This document shows, piece by piece, positions 60,152 to 64,000 of a stretch of 64,000 nt of DNA. Every line of letters begins with the position of its first letter. The first letter of the stretch is position 1. The stretch comes from CAXXOK01 sp963674895. Its GTDB lineage: Bacteria; Bacillota; Clostridia; Christensenellales; Aristaeellaceae. A model generated the notes under the pieces. That model had not been told where the DNA came from, made no database searches, and saw nothing but the letters and a program-made list of their open reading frames with translations. The translations under genes and the position numbers were made by a program. The stretch is taken from positions 2,232,001-2,296,000 of the forward strand of contig CAXXCY010000003.1 in the NCBI GenBank assembly GCA_963674895.2, written 5' to 3'.

Positions 60152-60625
60152 ATGGCGGTATTTGCACCTTCGGACCTGAAAAAATGGCGTACTGAGCAGG
60201 GCGTAAGCGCGGCTGATCTCGGCGAGCTTGTATCGTGTGATACCAGCACCATCCATCGGTACGAAGCCGGCAAGATCAAGATGAGCCCGGACGTGATGTA
60301 CCAGATCTGCGAGGCGCTCGGGGATACCTCGATCTGGTGCTCATGGATGCGGACGGAGTACCCGATCAGCTACGCACGGGTGCATCCTGAATGCGTGCAC
60401 TACGATCTGCCCGGCGCGCTGATGACATTGTTCGCAACACTTGAAGATGTGCAGAAACTGCAGAGTGCCGCGCTGCGTGACGGTGCCGACGGCCGTATTG
60501 ATGATCCAACGCTGGCCAAAGCATTGGACAGCGCAATTATAGAGCTCATGCGCAGTGCACAGCGCTTGTCGACACTGTTCGCCGACGACAAGCACCAGAA
60601 GGGAGGCTGGCATGACCGTACTTGA
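60152..60625 (+). CDS. XRE-family early regulator (157 aa)
   Basis: The protein has an N-terminal helix-turn-helix (SDLKKWRTEQGVSAADLGEL, CDTSTIHRYEAGKIKMSP) and a longer helical C-terminus (LPGALMTLFATLEDVQKLQS; DSAIIELMRSAQRLSTLFAD). It starts four bases after the Cro-like stop region and overlaps the next gene. Similar proteins are common second regulators in early operons of Clostridia prophages; a precise role is not known. Confidence 0.8.
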   Translation: MAVFAPSDLKKWRTEQGVSAADLGELVSCDTSTIHRYEAGKIKMSPDVMYQICEALGDTSIWCSWMRTEYPISYARVHPECVHYDLPGALMTLFATLEDVQKLQSAALRDGADGRIDDPTLAKALDSAIIELMRSAQRLSTLFADDKHQKGGWHDRT

Positions 60626-60968
60626 TGTGGAGGGCGCTGCGGAATTCCTCAAAATAAGCACCAAGACCGCCCGGGCGCTGATAGTGCGTCTCCCCCACGG
60701 CGATGTCAGCCGAAGCCCCGGCCCGAACTCAAAACTGGTGATTGCCCAGGAAACGCTGGAGAAATTCGTACTCGGGGAGATCGAGCCTGCGCCCATCGGG
60801 CACGAAGGTGTGACCGTGGATATCCCTAAACAGCGGCGCAAGCATTATCGCTACAGTCCGCCCAAAGACGGTCCAATCCCCAAGCGTCCCATTATACACG
60901 ATGAAAGGAGGTATAGCCATGACACCCATCAAGACGCAGCTGGAGCGTATCCAACGGACAGCCAATGA
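60612..60968 (+). CDS. excisionase-like HTH protein (118 aa)
   Basis: From ATG 60612 (GGAGG upstream, overlapping the previous gene) the N-terminal 55 residues form a MerR/Xis-type winged helix (LDVEGAAEFLKISTKTARAL, SKLVIAQETLEKFVLGE). The C-terminal half is basic and Pro-rich (PKQRRKHYRYSPPKDGPIPK). It may act as excisionase for the integrase at the other end of this segment, or as an early regulator. Confidence 0.65.
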   Translation: MTVLDVEGAAEFLKISTKTARALIVRLPHGDVSRSPGPNSKLVIAQETLEKFVLGEIEPAPIGHEGVTVDIPKQRRKHYRYSPPKDGPIPKRPIIHDERRYSHDTHQDAAGAYPTDSQ

Positions 60969-61125
60969 ACAGATACTGACCGATCGGCAATTCGTAACCA
61001 AATCCCGAAGGATTGCCAAAAACTACGCTGACTACTGTCAAGAAAGGTATGGTGATCGCGGTGAAGCGATACGCGGCACTTCTCGCCGCCGTATGGCTGA
61101 TGCTCGTCCTGGCCTGGGCGGCTGA
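60919..61125 (+). CDS. small basic phage protein (68 aa)
   Basis: AAAGGAGG sits 8 bases before ATG 60919. The product (IKTQLERIQRTANEQILTDR, QFVTKSRRIAKNYADYCQER) is helical and very basic. It overlaps the previous gene by 50 bases and the following one by over 70, so the real frame use here is less certain. No family is recognised. Confidence 0.45.
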   Translation: MTPIKTQLERIQRTANEQILTDRQFVTKSRRIAKNYADYCQERYGDRGEAIRGTSRRRMADARPGLGG

Positions 61126-61516
61126 TGCGACGGAACAACCCATCGCGCAGGCAACGGTAACCGTCCGGCACGGCGACCTGAACGGCCGGCAGAGCCCGGA
61201 TGTGCACAGCCCGAAGGTCGCGTGGTTTCCGGATGGTGATGTGATTGACATCTACGAAATCTGGGGCGAATGGGCCCTGACCAAAGGCGGGGAAACAGGC
61301 ACCTGCTGGGTTTGCATCGACTATCTGGCCACCGAGGACGCCGGAACCTACACAGTGAACAGCAACGGCCGGTTACGAATCCGCAACACTCCTGATGGCA
61401 ATACGGTCGGATGGCTCAAGCCCGGGCAGACGGTAGAAGTGCTAAGCATCTTCGGTGATTGGGCGCGTACGGAAAACGGCTGGGTGATGGCGGAATATCT
61501 CAAGGTGCAAGAATAG
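61049..61516 (+). CDS. secreted protein with two SH3-like domains
   Basis: The 155-residue protein has a signal peptide (KRYAALLAAVWLMLVLAWAA) and two bacterial SH3-type domains: VTVRHGDLNGRQSP...VIDIYEIWGEWALTKGG and NGRLRIRNTPDGNTVGWLKP...VEVLSIFGDWARTENGW. These usually bind cell-wall peptides. It is odd in a phage early operon, where secreted proteins are rare, and could block superinfection at the cell surface (inference). Starts at ATG 61049 or GTG 61061 are both possible. Confidence 0.75.
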   Translation: MVIAVKRYAALLAAVWLMLVLAWAADATEQPIAQATVTVRHGDLNGRQSPDVHSPKVAWFPDGDVIDIYEIWGEWALTKGGETGTCWVCIDYLATEDAGTYTVNSNGRLRIRNTPDGNTVGWLKPGQTVEVLSIFGDWARTENGWVMAEYLKVQE

Positions 61517-61545
61517 GGGCTCGCGGCGCATCGCAAACCCCCACC
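61513..61545 (+). repeat. hairpin element copy 1
   Basis: The sequence GAATAGGGGCTCGCGGCGC, followed by ATCGCAAACCCCC, can fold (GGGG/CCCC, GCG/CGC). It shares its first part with copy 2 at 61646-61677. It follows the SH3 gene stop. Confidence 0.45.
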
Positions 61546-61615
61546 AACAAAAAGGCTATATCCAGTTTTCCAAAAGATCGTATCTGGAGTGTATCACTAA
61601 AAAGGAGGGAAAACA

Positions 61616-61645
61616 ATGCTTATACGTTTTGTTACAAAAAATTAA
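61616..61645 (+). CDS. possible 9-codon leader peptide
   Basis: AAAGGAGGG stands 6 bases before ATG 61616, which opens MLIRFVTKN and a TAA stop. A strong ribosome site before so short a frame, followed at once by a hairpin, suggests a leader peptide or simply a translation-coupled regulatory element for the genes downstream. Confidence 0.35.
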   Translation: MLIRFVTKN

Positions 61646-61677
61646 GGAATAGGGCTCACGTCGGCGCGTGAACCCTA
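61646..61677 (+). repeat. hairpin element copy 2
   Basis: GGAATAGGGCTCACGTCGGC, then GCGTGAACCCTA, forms a stem of AGGG/CCCT and TCACG/CGTGA. It resembles copy 1 at 61513-61545. It may attenuate or process the early transcript. Confidence 0.5.
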
Positions 61678-61731
61678 AAAGGCTGGGATCCAATGCATAG
61701 TATATTCTATCACAAAAAAAGGAGGAGCACA

Positions 61732-61929
61732 ATGGCATTCATGTGTACCCAAAATCATAGCAAAGAATGCGATGCCTGCGGTTACTGCCAGGACGATACA
61801 CAGCCGAAGTGTCCGGTTTGTGGCAGGGAAGCGCGTGAATTCGCTGTAGACAAAGACGGAGATATCATCGGCTGTAACCGGTGCGTCCGGATGAAGGACG
61901 CATATGAGGAGGTGCAAAAAAGTGCATAA
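61732..61929 (+). CDS. zinc-ribbon phage protein (65 aa)
   Basis: AAGGAGG precedes ATG 61732. The 65-residue protein has Cys pairs CDACGYCQDD, CPVCGREARE and CNRC, so two zinc-binding knuckles are likely. Its stop overlaps the next gene's GTG start region. Such proteins often precede recombination genes in Clostridia phages. Confidence 0.7.
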   Translation: MAFMCTQNHSKECDACGYCQDDTQPKCPVCGREAREFAVDKDGDIIGCNRCVRMKDAYEEVQKSA

Positions 61930-62857
61930 AAACCTGATCCGATTATCCACCGCCGGCATGAGCCGCGAGGAGTGGCTGGAACAGCGTAACACATCCATTG
62001 GCGGCAGCGACGCCGCGGCGATCATTGGCCTGAACCCCTGGGCGAGCCCCTACACCGTGTGGGCAGAAAAGACCGGCAAGTTACCCCCGAAAGAGGATAA
62101 CGAGGCCATGCGACAGGGCCGGGACTTGGAGGACTATGTCGCTCAACGCTGGTGCGAGACAACCGGCAAGAAGGTCCGCAAGATGAACGCCATCCTGAAG
62201 AACCCTGTGTATCCATTCGCGCACGCGAACATCGACCGGCTGGTGATCAGCGAGAACGCGGGTCTGGAATGCAAGACCACATCGGCTATGAACATGAAGC
62301 GTTTCAAAAACGGTGACTACCCCGAAAGCTACTATGTGCAGTGCGTGCACTACATGGCTGTGACCGGCGCAGACCGCTGGTACCTGGCGGTGTTGATCCT
62401 CAACAAAGAATTCCATATCTTCACGATCGAGCGTGACGAAGACGAGATCAGCGCGCTGATGGCGCAGGAAGCCGCATTCTTGGATTACGTAGACCTGGAC
62501 GAAGCGCCGCCGGCGGACGGATCAGAAGTGACTACGGAAGCACTGCAGACCATATACGCCGGCCAACCGGAAGGCGTGGTGGAGCTGTTCGGGCGTGAGC
62601 CTCTGATCACCGAATACCAGGAACAACAAGCGCGCAGGAAGCTCGCCGAAAACCGCATTGAAGAGATTAAACAGACGCTGATGACCGATCTCGGGCATCA
62701 TGAGACCGGGCTGTGCGGCCCGTATACTGTGAACTGGAAAGGCCAGAGCCGCAGGAACTTCGATACCAAGGCGCTCTCGGCGGCGAACCCCGGCCTGTCT
62801 CTGGACCCTTACTACAGCACAAGCACTTTCAGACGATTTGAAATCAGGGAGGCATAA
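61922..62857 (+). CDS. YqaJ-family viral exonuclease
   Basis: The 311-residue protein from GTG 61922 (GGAGG 9 bases upstream) has the lambda-exonuclease/YqaJ fold: SREEWLEQRNTSIGGSDAAA, IIGLNPWASPYTVWAEKTG, and the PD-(D/E)xK acids in ANIDRLVISENAGLECKTTS. It resects DNA ends so that RecT, coded next, can pair single strands. Together they form a phage recombination system. Confidence 0.93.
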   Translation: MHKNLIRLSTAGMSREEWLEQRNTSIGGSDAAAIIGLNPWASPYTVWAEKTGKLPPKEDNEAMRQGRDLEDYVAQRWCETTGKKVRKMNAILKNPVYPFAHANIDRLVISENAGLECKTTSAMNMKRFKNGDYPESYYVQCVHYMAVTGADRWYLAVLILNKEFHIFTIERDEDEISALMAQEAAFLDYVDLDEAPPADGSEVTTEALQTIYAGQPEGVVELFGREPLITEYQEQQARRKLAENRIEEIKQTLMTDLGHHETGLCGPYTVNWKGQSRRNFDTKALSAANPGLSLDPYYSTSTFRRFEIREA

Positions 62858-62859
62858 CC

Positions 62860-63690
62860 ATGACACAGAACGCAATTCAGAAGGCGGCGGAGAACCACGG
62901 TGTATCCAAGGGCAGCAGCAGGACCACTATGCAGGACTACATTCGCAAGTACGAGACGAAGATCAAGAAAGCGCTGCCGTCCGTAATCACGCCGGAGCGG
63001 TTTACGCGCATAGTGCTTTCCGCCATCTCGACCAATCCAAAACTCCCTGAAACAACACCCGCGAGCTTTCTGGGCGCGATGATGACAGCCGCGCAGCTGG
63101 GCGTGGAACCGAACACGCCGCTCGGCCAGGCATACCTGATCCCATACTTCAACAAGAAGAAGAACGCACTCGAATGCCAGTTTCAGCTTGGCTACAAGGG
63201 CCTGATCGATCTGGCGTATCGTTCGGGCGAAGTCTCGGTGATCCAGGCACAGGTGGTGTACGAAAACGACGATTTCACCTTCTCCTTTGGTCTGGAACCA
63301 GAGCTCAAGCATATCCCCGCCAAGAGTAACCGCGGCGAGCCGACGCATGTATACGCCATATTCCGCACCAAGGACGGCGGATACGGCTTTGAGGTCATGA
63401 GCATGGACGATGTGCGCAAGCATGCGCAGAAGTACTCGCAGGCTTTCTCCAGCGGCCCCTGGCAGACCAACTTCGAGGAAATGGCGAAGAAAACCGTGCT
63501 CAAGCGGGTGCTGAAATACGCGCCGCTGAAAAGTGATTTCGTTCGCGGCGTGGCTGCCGATGAAACCATCAAGACCGAGATTTCCGAGGATATGTATGCG
63601 GTGCCGGCTGAAGATGTCGACATCGACATCGAGGCTGCCGGTGAAATCATCGACATTGAGCCCGGCGAGGTTGCGCAGCAGAAAATGTAA
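62860..63690 (+). CDS. recT: RecT-family single-strand annealing protein
   Basis: The 276-residue protein is a RecT annealase: ITPERFTRIVLSAISTNPKL, TPASFLGAMMTAAQLGVEPN, GQAYLIPYFNKKKNALECQF, LGYKGLIDLAYRSGEVS and WQTNFEEMAKKTVLKRVLKY. It pairs the tails made by YqaJ. The acidic C-terminus (DVDIDIEAAGEIIDIEPGEV) may bind host SSB or similar. It begins one codon after the YqaJ stop. Confidence 0.95.
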   Translation: MTQNAIQKAAENHGVSKGSSRTTMQDYIRKYETKIKKALPSVITPERFTRIVLSAISTNPKLPETTPASFLGAMMTAAQLGVEPNTPLGQAYLIPYFNKKKNALECQFQLGYKGLIDLAYRSGEVSVIQAQVVYENDDFTFSFGLEPELKHIPAKSNRGEPTHVYAIFRTKDGGYGFEVMSMDDVRKHAQKYSQAFSSGPWQTNFEEMAKKTVLKRVLKYAPLKSDFVRGVAADETIKTEISEDMYAVPAEDVDIDIEAAGEIIDIEPGEVAQQKM

Positions 63691-63696
63691 AACAAG

Positions 63697-63730
63697 CAGC
63701 AGGGGGCTGTTAGACGGCTCCCTGCTTTCC
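63697..63730 (+). terminator. imperfect hairpin after recT
   Basis: AGCAGGGGGCTG near 63698-63709 pairs imperfectly with GGCTCCCTGCTT at 63716-63727, followed by TCCCC. It may be a weak terminator or attenuator before the replication genes. Confidence 0.4.
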
Positions 63731-63759
63731 CCTATGTTGGTTTGAGAAGGAGCAGCACA

Positions 63760-64000
63760 ATGGCAAAACGTTATGTGCAGGTCTATTACGACTTCATTCA
63801 TAGCCTGACACCGCTTTCTGACGCGGAGCGCGGGCGGCTGTTCACTGCGATGCTGGAATACGCAGGACAGGGTACAGAGCCGGACCTTCGCGGAAATGAG
63901 CGGTTTGTATGGCCTCAGCTAAAGTCACAGATAGACCGGGACAACGAAAAGTACGAGGAGCTCTCCAAGGTACGCAGCGAAGCCGGTCAGCAGGGCGGTC
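63760..64000 (+). CDS. DUF6291-like replication-associated protein (partial)
   Basis: From ATG 63760 (GAAGGAG upstream) 80 residues are read before the window ends. The start MAKRYVQVYYDFIHSLTPLS, DAERGRLFTAMLEYAGQG and FVWPQLKSQIDRDNEKYEEL matches proteins coded before DnaD/DnaC-like replication genes in Gram-positive phages. The rest lies outside the window. Confidence 0.75.
   Translation, partial: MAKRYVQVYYDFIHSLTPLSDAERGRLFTAMLEYAGQGTEPDLRGNERFVWPQLKSQIDRDNEKYEELSKVRSEAGQQGG

Noticed and set aside
62812..63801. 329-residue - strand ORF opposite recT
   Set aside because: recT is unmistakable on the + strand; the antisense frame is open only because of its codon bias.
1..64000. CRISPR arrays, rRNA genes, retron or diversity-generating elements
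   Set aside because: I saw no regularly spaced repeats, no rRNA-like sequence and no reverse transcriptase frame; the glycine-rich adhesin lacks a nearby template repeat or RT gene.

Overview
The window reads as chromosomal DNA of a Gram-positive, low-to-mid GC bacterium, most likely a member of the Clostridia (Bacillota). The pointers are strong AGGAGG ribosome sites, a groESL operon with a perfect CIRCE operator, RecD2, an OmpR-type two-component system, and siphovirus prophages of the PBSX/SPP1 kind. About 60% of it is phage or other mobile DNA. No species can be named from sequence alone.

Region 1 (1-27,000, mostly + strand) is the late half of a siphovirus prophage whose early half lies left of the window. 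In order it carries the end of a SNF2-type helicase, a DUF1492 regulator, a ParB-methyltransferase fusion, DUF4314, terminase small and large subunits, portal, minor head protein, scaffold, major capsid, head-tail connectors, tail tube, tail chaperones, a 1,179-residue tape measure, Dit, a Gp37-like tail protein, fibre proteins including a glycine-rich adhesin, an NlpC/P60 endolysin and holins. Non-structural cassettes sit between these late genes. Four are on the opposite strand: mscL, a XerC/D-like recombinase lying between the terminase genes, a His-rich small ORF, and a Nudix hydrolase. A fifth, on the + strand, has its own promoter, operator and terminator and encodes an XRE regulator plus a protein that fuses an ImmA/IrrE metalloprotease to a Fic domain.

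Region 2 (27,000-37,600) carries topoisomerase III, RecD2, a YgjP-like metallopeptidase and a SEC-C protein on the - strand. These are followed on the + strand by an HTH/zinc protein, a SHOCT-like small protein and two tandem large serine recombinases.

Region 3 (37,400-43,100) is a scar zone. Three further 3' ends of the serine recombinase gene, of different lengths and all in the same orientation, alternate with an IS21 remnant, groESL, a decayed phage lysis gene fragment, truncated host genes, corA and an interrupted alcohol dehydrogenase.

Region 4 (44,400-53,800) is ordinary host DNA: an ABC exporter operon with a secreted EF-hand protein, a two-component system, a secreted phosphodiester glycosidase, a PepSY protein and an alkaline phosphatase.

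Region 5 (54,139-64,000) is the early end of a second prophage, integrated at a tRNA-Arg(CCG) gene. Only the 3' part of the tRNA is left at this junction. The order is integrase, a two-gene AT-rich cassette of unknown function, ImmA, DUF4177, a stand-alone HsdR_N-like nuclease, CI/Cro-type regulators with operator repeats, small early genes, YqaJ exonuclease, RecT, and the start of a replication gene cut by the window edge.
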